A stretch of DNA of 64,000 nucleotides from Alkalibaculum sporogenes (GTDB taxonomy: Bacteria > Bacillota > Clostridia > Eubacteriales > Alkalibacteraceae): contig NZ_WHNX01000010.1 in the NCBI RefSeq assembly GCF_009362815.1, positions 1 through 64,000 on the forward strand. The letters are read 5' to 3'. The position numbers and the translations under genes are program-made. A model generated the notes under the pieces. That model did not search any database and was not told where the DNA came from. It worked only from the letters and a program-made list of their open reading frames with translations. Numbering within the stretch: the first letter of the stretch is position 1; each line of letters opens with the position of its first letter. This document shows positions 55,175 through 63,668 of the stretch, piece after piece.

Positions 55175-55957
55175 TTAATCATCATCTAAGTCTAATTTCT
55201 TTTTTCTCTTGCGCTTTCTATGTTCTAGTAGTTTACAAACCACAACGCTTAATTCGTATAAAATGAGCATAGGTATTGCAACCAAAATTTGAGATACGAC
55301 ATCTGGAGGAGTAATAATTGCTCCAATAACAAATATAACAACAGCTACAATTGCACGACTTTTTACTAACCATTGAGGTTTTAACAAGCCTAATTGAGTT
55401 AAAACTATGGTGATAATTGGCATTTCAAAAATAGCTCCAAAAATTATTAAATTTGATGAAATAAAACTAATATAGTTAGCAATAGTGATCATAGGTTCAA
55501 TTACATGGGTTGTATCTATGGTGAGAAAGAATTGTAGCATAATAGGAATTACAATAAAAAATGAAAATGCTAATCCAATACAGAAAAAAACAAATCCACT
55601 TAAAAATGCAAAAAACATTGTAACTTTTTCACGTGTCTTTAATCCAGGGCATACAAATTTCCATATCTGATAGAGTATTATAGGTGAGGTTGCTACAATT
55701 GCTACTAGTAACGCTACTTTAATATATTGCATAATAAGCTCAGAAGGAGAGATGTATACAAAATTATAACCTACGGCTAGACTTATTAATTGATCTATAA
55801 AGAATTGAACAAAATTAAAACTTATAAGTGAAGCTATAAAGAAACAAATGATAACTATTATGAGACATTTACGTAAATCAGTTAAATGTTCAATTAATGA
55901 CATCTTATCTAAATCTGTATTTTTTTTTCGTCTACGCCTATTTTGCACTGTGCTCAC
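55175..55957 (-). CDS. tatC: Sec-independent protein translocase TatC
   Basis: A 260-residue, six-helix membrane protein and the receptor for twin-arginine signals. MSLIEHLTDLRKCLI is the conserved N-terminal segment with the glutamate and leucine needed to bind the signal; FVCPGLKTREK and ITPPDVVSQILVAIPM are further landmarks. A very basic N-terminus (RRRRKK) and C-terminal tail precede and follow the helices. GTG start with GGAGG 7 nt before. It lies between the second tatA gene and the FAD lipoprotein, its probable client. Confidence 0.95.
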   Translation of the reverse strand: MSTVQNRRRRKKNTDLDKMSLIEHLTDLRKCLIIVIICFFIASLISFNFVQFFIDQLISLAVGYNFVYISPSELIMQYIKVALLVAIVATSPIILYQIWKFVCPGLKTREKVTMFFAFLSGFVFFCIGLAFSFFIVIPIMLQFFLTIDTTHVIEPMITIANYISFISSNLIIFGAIFEMPIITIVLTQLGLLKPQWLVKSRAIVAVVIFVIGAIITPPDVVSQILVAIPMLILYELSVVVCKLLEHRKRKRKKKLDLDDD

Positions 55958-55996
55958 AGATGATCCTCCAATTGTGTACTAAGATTTTACTTGAAA

Positions 55997-56161
55997 TTAA
56001 GCATTTTCTTCATTAATTTCTTCGATGTCATTTATACCTTTTTTAAAATTTTTGATTGTCTTACCTATCGACTTGCCAAGCTCTGGTAACTTAGAAGGTC
56101 CAAAAATTAACAATGCTATTGATAAAATAACAAGTATTTCTGTTGTTCCCAATTTTCCCAC
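55997..56161 (-). CDS. tatA: TatA-like pore protein (short second copy)
   Basis: A 54-residue protein, one membrane helix then an amphipathic helix: GTTEILVILSIALLIFGPSK, then LPELGKSIGKTIKNFKKG. FGPSKLPELGK is the TatA/TatE hinge. GTG start with AAGGAG 6-7 nt upstream. It lies 24 nt after the first tatA copy and 39 nt before tatC. With two TatA proteins and no TatB, this could be a minimal TatAC system in which one TatA acts as TatB. The gene is short and easy to miss. Confidence 0.92.
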   Translation of the reverse strand: MGKLGTTEILVILSIALLIFGPSKLPELGKSIGKTIKNFKKGINDIEEINEENA

Positions 56162-56185
56162 ACTATCACTCCTTTCATTTATTTT

Positions 56186-56434
56186 CTAGACTTCAAAAAT
56201 CTCATCCTTGTCTTTGCCTTTATCTTTCGATTCTTCTTTTTTTGGTTTTGCTGTAGATGTTTTAAGGTCTTCTTCTACTTCAGTTAGGTCTTCAGTCATT
56301 TGACTAACATATCCTTTTAATTGACCTATTGTTTTTCCTGCCATTCTTCCAAGTGTAGGAAGCCTAGATGGACCAAAAATGATTAGTGCTAATGCAAGAA
56401 TAACTAATAACTCTGTCGTTCCAATTTTTGACAT
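56186..56434 (-). CDS. tatA: TatA-like pore protein (first copy)
   Basis: An 82-residue protein: helix GTTELLVILALALIIFGPSR, amphipathic helix LPTLGRMAGKTIGQLKGYVS, then a charged Lys/Glu/Asp tail. The longer acidic tail is closer to TatB than the second copy's, but the hinge is TatA-like. ATG at 56434 is chosen after AAAGGAG; the frame extends 12 codons further upstream. First gene of the tat operon; promoter shared region with the divergent LysR gene. Confidence 0.92.
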   Translation of the reverse strand: MSKIGTTELLVILALALIIFGPSRLPTLGRMAGKTIGQLKGYVSQMTEDLTEVEEDLKTSTAKPKKEESKDKGKDKDEIFEV

Positions 56435-56496
56435 ATAATCTCTCCTTTCGAAATTAGATTGTAAATTCATTAGAAATTGTTATATTAAGTATATTT

Positions 56497-56530
56497 AGTT
56501 ATTTACTTGCATCTTGTTAAGTAAATAACT
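56497..56530. promoter_or_regulatory. 12-bp inverted repeat in the tatA-lysR divergent region
   Basis: AGTTATTTACTT, a 10-nt spacer, then AAGTAAATAACT: a perfect inverted repeat midway between the two starts. It fits a binding site for the LysR-type regulator or, less likely, a transcript hairpin. It partly overlaps copy 2 of the 55-nt repeat. Confidence 0.55.
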
Positions 56531-56580
56531 ATACTAATAATATAGATAATTCGACAAATAAACGCAATTCATAATAAGAA
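56526..56580. repeat. 55-nt intergenic repeat, copy 2
   Basis: The partner of 46794-46848 (44 of 55 identical). It lies directly upstream of the LysR start codon and next to the 12-bp inverted repeat. Confidence 0.7.
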
Positions 56581-56624
56581 ACTACCTATTCTAATTAAGA
56601 ATTTCGTGATATAAGGAGGTCTCA

Positions 56625-57548
56625 ATGGACTTTAATCAACTAAGATATTTTTTAGCATTGACAAAATATAAGTATTTTACTGAAACAGCTAATGAGTTAC
56701 ATTTGTCACAATCATCTTTATCTAAACAAATTAAAGCATTAGAAAAGGAGCTTAATTACAAGTTGATTGAGCGTACAATGAAGGGATGCGAGTTAACTGA
56801 AGAAGGTATTATATTCAAAAAATTTGCTTTAGATATTATGAAAAGACATAATATACTAGTAAATAAGTTAGAAGAAGTTTCCTCTAAATCATCAAATACA
56901 ATAAATATAGGAACTATGCCAATAATGAGCGAATACAAAATATGTGATGAAATATCGTGTTTTATGAGTGAACACTTAAACTACAATATTAATATTATTG
57001 AGTTGCCAAATGTCCAAGATTTAGTAAAATTAATGGAAAATGGAGAACTTAATTTAGTGTTTATTGGAGAGAGACTTTTAAATAAAGAAGAGTTTTTAGA
57101 AATACCTTTAATTAAGGATCGTTTGGTGTTTATAGTATCTAGCAAAAGTGAATTATCTAAATTCGATAAGATATCATTATCTAAGATTAAATTTGAGACG
57201 TTAATTTTATTAGACAAAATTACAGGCTTAACAGATTTCCTTTTACCTTATTTGAGATCTGCTCCAAAAATCATGTCAGGTTATACTAATTCAAATACCA
57301 TATTATCTTTAGTAAGGGATAATGTAGGAGTATCTATAATATGGAAAAATCTTCTTAATGGAGTAGATTTAAAGGATCTAAAAGTCATAAATATTGAAGA
57401 AGACTTATCAGGACATATCGTACTGGGAATTCCCAAAGGTAGGAATATTTCTACTGCTGAAGTTGACTTCAAGAACTATATAGAAAAAAGATTTTCTAAT
57501 AAACTTGTTTCGAATGGTTCTCATGAAAATTATTTTAATAACATATAG
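56625..57548 (+). CDS. LysR-family transcriptional regulator
   Basis: A 307-residue LysR-type regulator with an N-terminal winged helix (NQLRYFLALTKYKYFTETAN, then LSQSSLSKQIKALEKEL) and a two-lobed ligand domain. AAGGAGG precedes the ATG. It is divergent from the tatAAC-flavoprotein operon, so it probably activates this operon in response to the substrate of the flavoprotein or a product. The ligand cannot be read from the sequence. Confidence 0.93.
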   Translation: MDFNQLRYFLALTKYKYFTETANELHLSQSSLSKQIKALEKELNYKLIERTMKGCELTEEGIIFKKFALDIMKRHNILVNKLEEVSSKSSNTINIGTMPIMSEYKICDEISCFMSEHLNYNINIIELPNVQDLVKLMENGELNLVFIGERLLNKEEFLEIPLIKDRLVFIVSSKSELSKFDKISLSKIKFETLILLDKITGLTDFLLPYLRSAPKIMSGYTNSNTILSLVRDNVGVSIIWKNLLNGVDLKDLKVINIEEDLSGHIVLGIPKGRNISTAEVDFKNYIEKRFSNKLVSNGSHENYFNNI

Positions 57549-57606
57549 GTGGGCGTATCAACATAAATTATTTAATAAAAAAGTTAGATTGGATATTACA
57601 ATAGGA

Positions 57607-58815
57607 TTAGTAATCTAATTCTAATACCCATCTTAATGTAACAATATATAGTTCAAGAAGTCTTTCGTGAGGAATTGGGAAATGTATAATAGCTTTATCT
57701 ACATTATGCCAATCGGACATCTCGTAATTTAAGAGTAGATTTAGAGATTTTCTAATATAATTGTCACAGTTACCCATGAGTGCTTCTCTTATATCACCAT
57801 TTAAGGGAAGTTCATCTAAAATACTTTCCATTTTACGATTTAACAAAACATCAATTGATGAAAACATCCCTACCATAAAAAAATCAAGAGACTTATTCTT
57901 TAAATCTATTTCATTTGCCAGTAGCTCTAAAAATTTACCTCTTAGTAAACAAGTTTTTATTAATTCTTCATTCTCAATAGTTTCTACTTCTCTAAGCATT
58001 AACAAGTAGATCAATTTTTTAATTTCATTAATACCTAATCTAACTATACCTTGTTCAACACTAGTTATTTTATTTCGTGATAGATAAAATTGGGTATTAG
58101 CTAATTTTAAAAGTTTATAAGATAGGCTTATATCTCTTTTAATAATTTCAGAAACATTTTTAAAAATAGGATCTTCTTTATTTAATTCTATTAGAATTTT
58201 AATGAGATTATTATTGAGTCCTCCTATTTTATTACCAACAATAATAACAGGTTTACAAAAAAAATATCCCTGAAAATAATCAAATCCCATATCTAAAGCC
58301 AAGTGGTATTCTTCTCTAGTTTCAATTTTTTCTGCTAGAAACTTCGTGTTATGCTTATACTGTTTTATTATTTGGCGCTGCTTTTTAAAGGAGATAGAAG
58401 TAAATTCAATTTTTACTATATCTGCAATTTCAATTAATGGTAGAAGTCTTTCATGAAATACGAAGTCATCAAGTGCTAATAAATACCCAAGTTGTTTTAG
58501 TTTCTTGCAGACTTCTATTATTCTTTCCGTAACTTTTACAGACTCTAAAATTTCTACAACAATGGACTCTTTTGGTAATAGAAGAGGTATTTCATTATAT
58601 AGTGTGTCTTCTGTAAAATTAATAAATGCTCTTGTTCCACCAGTAAGTGTATTTAACTCCATAGATAAAAAAGAATTATTTATTAATTCAGCAGTTGACT
58701 GATCAGGATCATTTCCTTCATAAAAATTATTCAAACTCCTACGATAAAGTAATTCGTAACCAAAGATACTCAATTTACGATCGAAAATAGGTTGACGTGC
58801 TACATAAATCTCCAT
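57607..58815 (-). CDS. EAL-HDOD protein, degenerate phosphodiesterase
   Basis: A 402-residue protein of the YuxH type. Residues 1-205 are an EAL-like domain whose signature reads YELLYR in place of EALLR and whose later motifs are also eroded (ALDDF kept, but the metal-binding Asn and Glu residues not all seen), so it is probably not an active c-di-GMP phosphodiesterase. Residues 205-402 are an HDOD domain (SYKLLKLANTQFY), found in signalling proteins. It may bind c-di-GMP or a protein partner, perhaps the product of the GGDEF protein at 11151. GTGAGGG precedes the ATG. Confidence 0.83.
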   Translation of the reverse strand: MEIYVARQPIFDRKLSIFGYELLYRRSLNNFYEGNDPDQSTAELINNSFLSMELNTLTGGTRAFINFTEDTLYNEIPLLLPKESIVVEILESVKVTERIIEVCKKLKQLGYLLALDDFVFHERLLPLIEIADIVKIEFTSISFKKQRQIIKQYKHNTKFLAEKIETREEYHLALDMGFDYFQGYFFCKPVIIVGNKIGGLNNNLIKILIELNKEDPIFKNVSEIIKRDISLSYKLLKLANTQFYLSRNKITSVEQGIVRLGINEIKKLIYLLMLREVETIENEELIKTCLLRGKFLELLANEIDLKNKSLDFFMVGMFSSIDVLLNRKMESILDELPLNGDIREALMGNCDNYIRKSLNLLLNYEMSDWHNVDKAIIHFPIPHERLLELYIVTLRWVLELDY

Positions 58816-59219
58816 AATTTTCCCTCACTTTTGTCTGTTAAACAAATAAAAATATATTATAGTCAATTAGTTAAGTTGTAACAGGTTACTATATAAGATA
58901 AAAAAAGATGTACAGTTTAATTTCATTAAATATAAATCCTATAATTCTTATATTCTTTTTACTTATTAATCATTATACCAAAACGTATTATTAATTCAAC
59001 ACAATATGGAAAAAGTTTCTATTTTAAAGTTGGTTAAAGTAAACCATTATGAATAGAATATTAATTTATTTGCTATGTAGGGTATATTTATTTATAATGA
59101 AACTAAAGCATGTGTCTATAGATATTTAAGAATATCTTAAAAGATTGCAGTATTATCAGAATGAATAAAACCTTTGAAAAATAGGTCAAAAGGATATAAA
59201 TATAACGGGAGTGATCATA
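58816..59219. other. Intergenic region
   Basis: About 400 AT-rich bases between divergent genes. One short dyad (AGATATTTAAGAATATCTT near 59120-59139) is the only structure. I see no gene, riboswitch or repeat. Confidence 0.4.
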
Positions 59220-59807
59220 ATGAATAATAGGATTTTAAAAGATATAGAATTTATAGTTGAGATAGATAAAATGAAATCTATTTTAAGACAAACAAAAATT
59301 ATTGGAGAAAATAGACGTGAAGATGATGCAGAACACTCTTGGCATATAGCTGTTATGGCTATGATTTTATGTGAATATGCAAATGATAAAATAGATATAG
59401 GTAAAGTAATAAAAATGGTGCTGATTCACGATTTAGTAGAAATATATGCAGGTGATACTTTTTGTTATGATAAAGAAGGTAACTTGGGTAAGAGAGACAG
59501 AGAGATAGCGGCTGCTGATAAGATATATGGAATGTTACAAGATGATAAGCGAAAGGAATTAAGAGCCTTATGGGATGAATTTGAAGAGATGAATACTCCA
59601 GAATCTTTGTTTGCAGCATCTATGGATCGATTACAGCCTATGTTAAATAATTACCATAGTGATGGTGGTACTTGGAAAAAGTATAAAGTAACGAGGTCAC
59701 AGGTTTATAATAGAATTGCTCCAGTTAAAAAATCATCTGATCAAATATGGGATTACATTAAATTTATGATAGAAGACGCTTATGCAAAGGGACTTTTAGA
59801 AAAATAA
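59220..59807 (+). CDS. HD-domain phosphohydrolase (YfbR/HDDC2-like 5'-deoxynucleotidase)
   Basis: A 195-residue metal-dependent HD enzyme. The motifs are in order: AEHSWHIAVMAMIL (first His), LIHDLVEIYAGD (HD dyad) and MDRLQPMLNNY (last Asp). This pattern matches the 5'-nucleotidases of dNMPs (YfbR/HDDC2). ATG at 59220 follows GGGAG by 8 nt; a GTG at 59211 overlaps the site. It is the first of two genes on this strand; the fusion protein follows 135 nt later and is likely separate. Confidence 0.87.
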   Translation: MNNRILKDIEFIVEIDKMKSILRQTKIIGENRREDDAEHSWHIAVMAMILCEYANDKIDIGKVIKMVLIHDLVEIYAGDTFCYDKEGNLGKRDREIAAADKIYGMLQDDKRKELRALWDEFEEMNTPESLFAASMDRLQPMLNNYHSDGGTWKKYKVTRSQVYNRIAPVKKSSDQIWDYIKFMIEDAYAKGLLEK

Positions 59808-59942
59808 CTTATTATAAGTCAACTAAATATATTTATATTAAGTATAAAATACTGGATAATACAGGTTGAATAGCAACAAATTTGTTAGAGTGTTTTATTT
59901 CTGCTTTTGAAAAAACTAAGTAGAGGTATATGGAGGAATACA

Positions 59943-62501
59943 ATGGAAAAAAGTTGCGTGTTATACGATAGAGTAAGTACAGGAATTAATGGTTTTGATA
60001 AGACTATAGATATGCTAAGGCTAGGTGACAATGTAGTATGGCAAGTGGATTCAGTTGATAACTATAGACACTTTGTTAATCATTATATTAAGCAAGCAAG
60101 ACTGGATAAGAGAAAAATTGTATATATGCGCTTTGGCTGCCATATATCTTTGATTGATGATACATATGGAATAAGGGTATACGACTTAAATGCTGATGAA
60201 GGATTTGAATCATTTGGTACAAAGGTACACGATATTATTACAGAAGAAGGCTTAGAAACTTTTTATGTATTTGATTGTCTTAGTGAACTTTTGAGGTATT
60301 GGCATTCAGATCTTATGATTGGGAATTTTTTTAAAATTACATGCCCTTATCTTTATGAATTAAATACGGTAGCATATTTTGCAATTATGAGAAATACTCA
60401 TACTTATTCAACTATTGCTAGAATACGTGAAACTACTCAAGTATTGCTGGATTTGTATCAAATTAAAAATGAGTATTATGTACATCCATTAAAAGTATGG
60501 GAAAGATATTCGCCAACTATGTTTATTCCACATAGATCTAAAAATGGAGAATTTAGTGCAGTTACTTCAAGTTCAGATTTAGCAGCTTTATTTGTGAATA
60601 CTAGCATACAAGAAGAAAGAAAAGATTATTGGGATAGAATATTTGACGATGCAAGAGATACTTTATTTCTTTCTATAAAAGAGCAAGAGGAAGCAAAAAA
60701 TCTACTAATAAGTTTATTAATTGGCAGAGGACGTCGTATTACAACTCTCTCAAACAAGTATTTTACTTTATCTGACTTGATCAATATACATGCGAGACAA
60801 ATCGGTACAGGATTTATTGGAGGAAAGTCGGTAGGTATGTTATTAGCTAGAAAAGTTCTTGAAACAGATGGAGGAGATAGGTTTACCAAAATTCTTGAAC
60901 AACACGATTCTTTTTATTTAGGATCTGATATATTTTATACTTATATAGTTCAAAATCGCTTATGGAAACTACGTACAAAACAAAAAAAAATGTCAGGTTA
61001 TTTTAAATATGCAAGTGAAATGAGACAAAAAATCCTTAATGGTAAGTTTCCTGAAATTATTCGAGAAAAATTCCAACAGATGTTAGAGTACTTTGGACAG
61101 TCTCCTATAATTGTAAGATCTAGCTCGCTCCTAGAGGATAATTTTGGAAATGCATTTGCTGGAAAATATGAAAGTGTTTTTTGTGTAAATCAAGGAACTC
61201 CTCAACAAAGATATGAGGAATTTGCAAAGGCTGTAAGGATAGTTTATGCAAGTACATTGAGTGATGATGCTCTGGCATACCGTTTAAAGCGTGGTTTATT
61301 TGATCGTGATGAGCAAATGGCACTTCTCGTACAGCGAGTTTCTGGAGATTATCATGGTGACTATTTTTTCCCTCATATCGCAGGGGTAGGTAACTCTTCT
61401 AATATCTATGTGTGGGATAAAAGTATGGATGTAGAAGCAGGAATGTTAAGATTAGTTTTTGGCATGGGAACACGTGCAGTTGATAGAATAATGGGCGATT
61501 ACCCAAGACTTGTATCTCTTGATAATCCAGAACAAACTCCTTTAGTTTATTATGATGATGAAGCAAAGTTTTCTCAAAGCAGGGTAGACGTATTATGTTT
61601 GAAAGATAATGTGCTAACAGATCGAGCACTAGAAGATATAATGGAATTAGATATTGGTACTAATAAAGAAATGTTTGTAAAGAAAGATTATAAAACTATA
61701 AAACGAATGAAAGAATTAGGTATTAAAAATAGAAATGCATATATACTTGGATTTAAAGAACTATTAAGTAATAGTGAATTTCCCTCAGATATGAAAGCAA
61801 TGTTATCAGTACTTTCAGAGAAATACGATTATCCTGTTGATATTGAGTTTACAGCCAACTTTACACAAGATGGTGATTATAAAATTAACCTAGTTCAGTG
61901 CAGGCCATTGCAGACTAAAGGGCTTGGTAATGCTGTAGAAATGCCGGAATTATTAGATCCATCAGATTGTTTGTTTAATTTTACTGGTAATTTTATGGGA
62001 GGGAATGTTCGATTACCCATCGATTATGCAGTTATTGTCGATTCAAAATCCTATATAGAGTTACCACAATCAGAAAAATACACTGTCGCAAGACACATTG
62101 GCGCTATAAATTCAGCTTTAAAAGATTCACAAGTTATGTTAATAGGACCTGGAAGATGGGGAACTACAACTCCTTCACTTGGCGTACCTGTAAGTTTTGC
62201 TGAATTATGTAATATGTCTATTATTTGTGAGGTGGCATATAATCTCGGTGGTCTCATGCCTGAACTCTCATTTGGAAGTCACTTCTTTCAGGATTTAGTG
62301 GAATCGGATATCTTCTACGCTGCAATTTTTGATGGATATGAAAATGTTATTTATAATCCTGAGTATTTAACAAATACAGAAAATCATCTTGAACACATTA
62401 TTAGTCCTAATGAATCTATTGACGGAGTTATTCATATCGCAAAGATAGATGGGTTAGAGATATACTCCGATATCGTTTCGCAAAGAGTAATATGCAAGTA
62501 G
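59943..62501 (+). CDS. KaiC-like domain fused to PPDK-type ATP-grasp protein
   Basis: An 852-residue protein. The first 215 residues resemble a RecA/KaiC fold (STGINGFDKTIDMLRLGDNV, where KaiC-like proteins have GLDxxLGGLxxG) but have no Walker A (VVWQVDSVDN). The middle (about 285-660) is the PEP/pyruvate-binding ATP-grasp domain of pyruvate phosphate dikinase with GGKSVGM, IIVRSSSLLEDN and NLVQCRPLQ. The catalytic His swivel domain and the PEP barrel are absent. The last 190 residues hold an unrecognised domain with LIGPGRWGTTTPSLGVPVSF and FGSHFFQDL. It probably phosphorylates something other than pyruvate. ATG after GGAGG. Confidence 0.82.
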   Translation: MEKSCVLYDRVSTGINGFDKTIDMLRLGDNVVWQVDSVDNYRHFVNHYIKQARLDKRKIVYMRFGCHISLIDDTYGIRVYDLNADEGFESFGTKVHDIITEEGLETFYVFDCLSELLRYWHSDLMIGNFFKITCPYLYELNTVAYFAIMRNTHTYSTIARIRETTQVLLDLYQIKNEYYVHPLKVWERYSPTMFIPHRSKNGEFSAVTSSSDLAALFVNTSIQEERKDYWDRIFDDARDTLFLSIKEQEEAKNLLISLLIGRGRRITTLSNKYFTLSDLINIHARQIGTGFIGGKSVGMLLARKVLETDGGDRFTKILEQHDSFYLGSDIFYTYIVQNRLWKLRTKQKKMSGYFKYASEMRQKILNGKFPEIIREKFQQMLEYFGQSPIIVRSSSLLEDNFGNAFAGKYESVFCVNQGTPQQRYEEFAKAVRIVYASTLSDDALAYRLKRGLFDRDEQMALLVQRVSGDYHGDYFFPHIAGVGNSSNIYVWDKSMDVEAGMLRLVFGMGTRAVDRIMGDYPRLVSLDNPEQTPLVYYDDEAKFSQSRVDVLCLKDNVLTDRALEDIMELDIGTNKEMFVKKDYKTIKRMKELGIKNRNAYILGFKELLSNSEFPSDMKAMLSVLSEKYDYPVDIEFTANFTQDGDYKINLVQCRPLQTKGLGNAVEMPELLDPSDCLFNFTGNFMGGNVRLPIDYAVIVDSKSYIELPQSEKYTVARHIGAINSALKDSQVMLIGPGRWGTTTPSLGVPVSFAELCNMSIICEVAYNLGGLMPELSFGSHFFQDLVESDIFYAAIFDGYENVIYNPEYLTNTENHLEHIISPNESIDGVIHIAKIDGLEIYSDIVSQRVICK

Positions 62502-62686
62502 AAAATTTAAGATAAACATTTAACATGTATTGATTTATATTTTCGAATAGAGTGGCTAAATTATATGATAATAGTTACGTAACTGTAGAAGGTTGATGTC
62601 TTACCGTTGAAATCTTAACATACAAATGTTAATTTAAGTCTATTTAAACTACAATAAAAATCATTAGGATAATCTTATAGTCATGT

Positions 62687-62739
62687 AAAAAAGTTGCACT
62701 TTAGATTGAGTTGATACGATCTGAAGTGCAACTTTTTTA
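62687..62739 (+). terminator. Strong terminator after the fusion protein gene
   Basis: AAAAAAGTTGCACTT and its complement form a 15-bp stem extended by five more pairs (one wobble), ending in a T run. It lies about 185 nt after the stop codon. Confidence 0.9.
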
Positions 62740-63004
62740 GAGAATTACTAATAATGTATAAGCAGTACTTGATAAATCTATATCAGAGTTATATAATTAT
62801 AATATGGTTACATTATTAACATATATTAATAAAATCTTACTACGTTACTGGAGGTGTTTTGGTTTAATATTATTATCTTTCATTTGTACTTATCTTCAAT
62901 GTAGAATATAGTATTTTAAAATGCTATGCTTTTCTACTAGTTCACATAAACTCTCTCATTTTTAATAGCACATAACTCTTAGGATAATACTCAAATAACA
63001 TCTA

Positions 63005-63033
63005 TTGACTTTTACAGTGGCTTAATCTATATC
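63005..63033 (+). promoter_or_regulatory. Likely sigma-A promoter of the hnd operon
   Basis: TTGACT at 63005-63010 and TATATC at 63028-63033 are 17 bp apart, 114 nt before the hndA start codon. Confidence 0.5.
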
Positions 63034-63053
63034 ACGATAACTTTAATCATCCA

Positions 63054-63067
63054 TGTAAACGTTTACT
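63054..63067 (+). promoter_or_regulatory. cre-like site (CcpA operator)
   Basis: TGTAAACGTTTACT matches the catabolite-responsive element consensus (TGWAANCGNTNWCA) at 13 of 14 positions and is near-palindromic. It lies about 20 nt past the -10 box, where CcpA would block transcription. Confidence 0.6.
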
Positions 63068-63146
63068 GAAGGTGTTTTTGGTGTTATAAATATATGCCTA
63101 AAAATGAATTAAAGTAGAAATTCAAGGGCTGGAAGGAGATTTAAAA

Positions 63147-63668
63147 ATGAATAGTACTAAAACAAAAAGCTTTGAAGTATTGACAAAAGATTTGGCTTGC
63201 AAAATTGATACAATTATTAATAATTTTGGAAGTAACTCGACTAGATTAGTCGGTATCCTACTAGATATTCAGGATATCATCCCCAAGCAGTATATCCCTC
63301 GAGAGGTGGCGACCTATGTAAGTGAAAAAATGAATATTCCACTTAGTAAGGTTTACGATGTTATCTCATTTTATGGTGCCCTATGTGACATACCGAGAGC
63401 AGACTACGTAATACAACTATGTGATAGTGTAGTCTGCAAAGTAACAGGTAATTCGTTTCTTCAGGACACTATAACTACATTATTAGGAATAAAAGAAAAT
63501 GAATCTACATCTGATGGGAAGTATTGGATAGAAAGTACTCCCTGTTTTGGAGCATGTGACATTTCACCTGCTATGAGAATTAATGGTAAGGTATATGGTC
63601 ACTTAACTACCTCGGAAAGTGTTAAGGCTGTCCTCGATAAGTATAATGAGGGGAGTGTGATGGTATGA
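63147..63668 (+). CDS. NADH-dependent hydrogenase/oxidoreductase 24-kDa-type [2Fe-2S] subunit
   Basis: A 173-residue NuoE/HndA-type protein. The four ligands of the [2Fe-2S] cluster are Cys92 and Cys97 (LCDSVVCKV) and Cys133 and Cys137 (TPCFGACD). The N-terminal helical bundle has the usual IPREVATYVSEKMNIPLSKVYDVISFYG. In clostridia such subunits belong to electron-bifurcating [FeFe] hydrogenases or formate dehydrogenases. AAGGAG precedes the ATG; the next gene overlaps by 4 nt. Which complex it serves depends on genes beyond the window. Confidence 0.92.
   Translation: MNSTKTKSFEVLTKDLACKIDTIINNFGSNSTRLVGILLDIQDIIPKQYIPREVATYVSEKMNIPLSKVYDVISFYGALCDIPRADYVIQLCDSVVCKVTGNSFLQDTITTLLGIKENESTSDGKYWIESTPCFGACDISPAMRINGKVYGHLTTSESVKAVLDKYNEGSVMV

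Larger units (their letters stand above)
62502..63146. other. Intergenic region upstream of hndA
   Basis: 645 bases. It holds a strong terminator, a sigma-A-like promoter and a cre-like site (listed separately). The part between 62760 and 63000 is AT-rich with no coding sequence. I see no riboswitch. Confidence 0.5.

Noticed and set aside
54527-55189. Two plus-strand frames of 94 and 117 residues
   Set aside because: They are antisense to the Tat-exported flavoprotein (the second also reaches the tatC end) and have Ala/Pro/Ser-rich shadow composition without ribosome sites.
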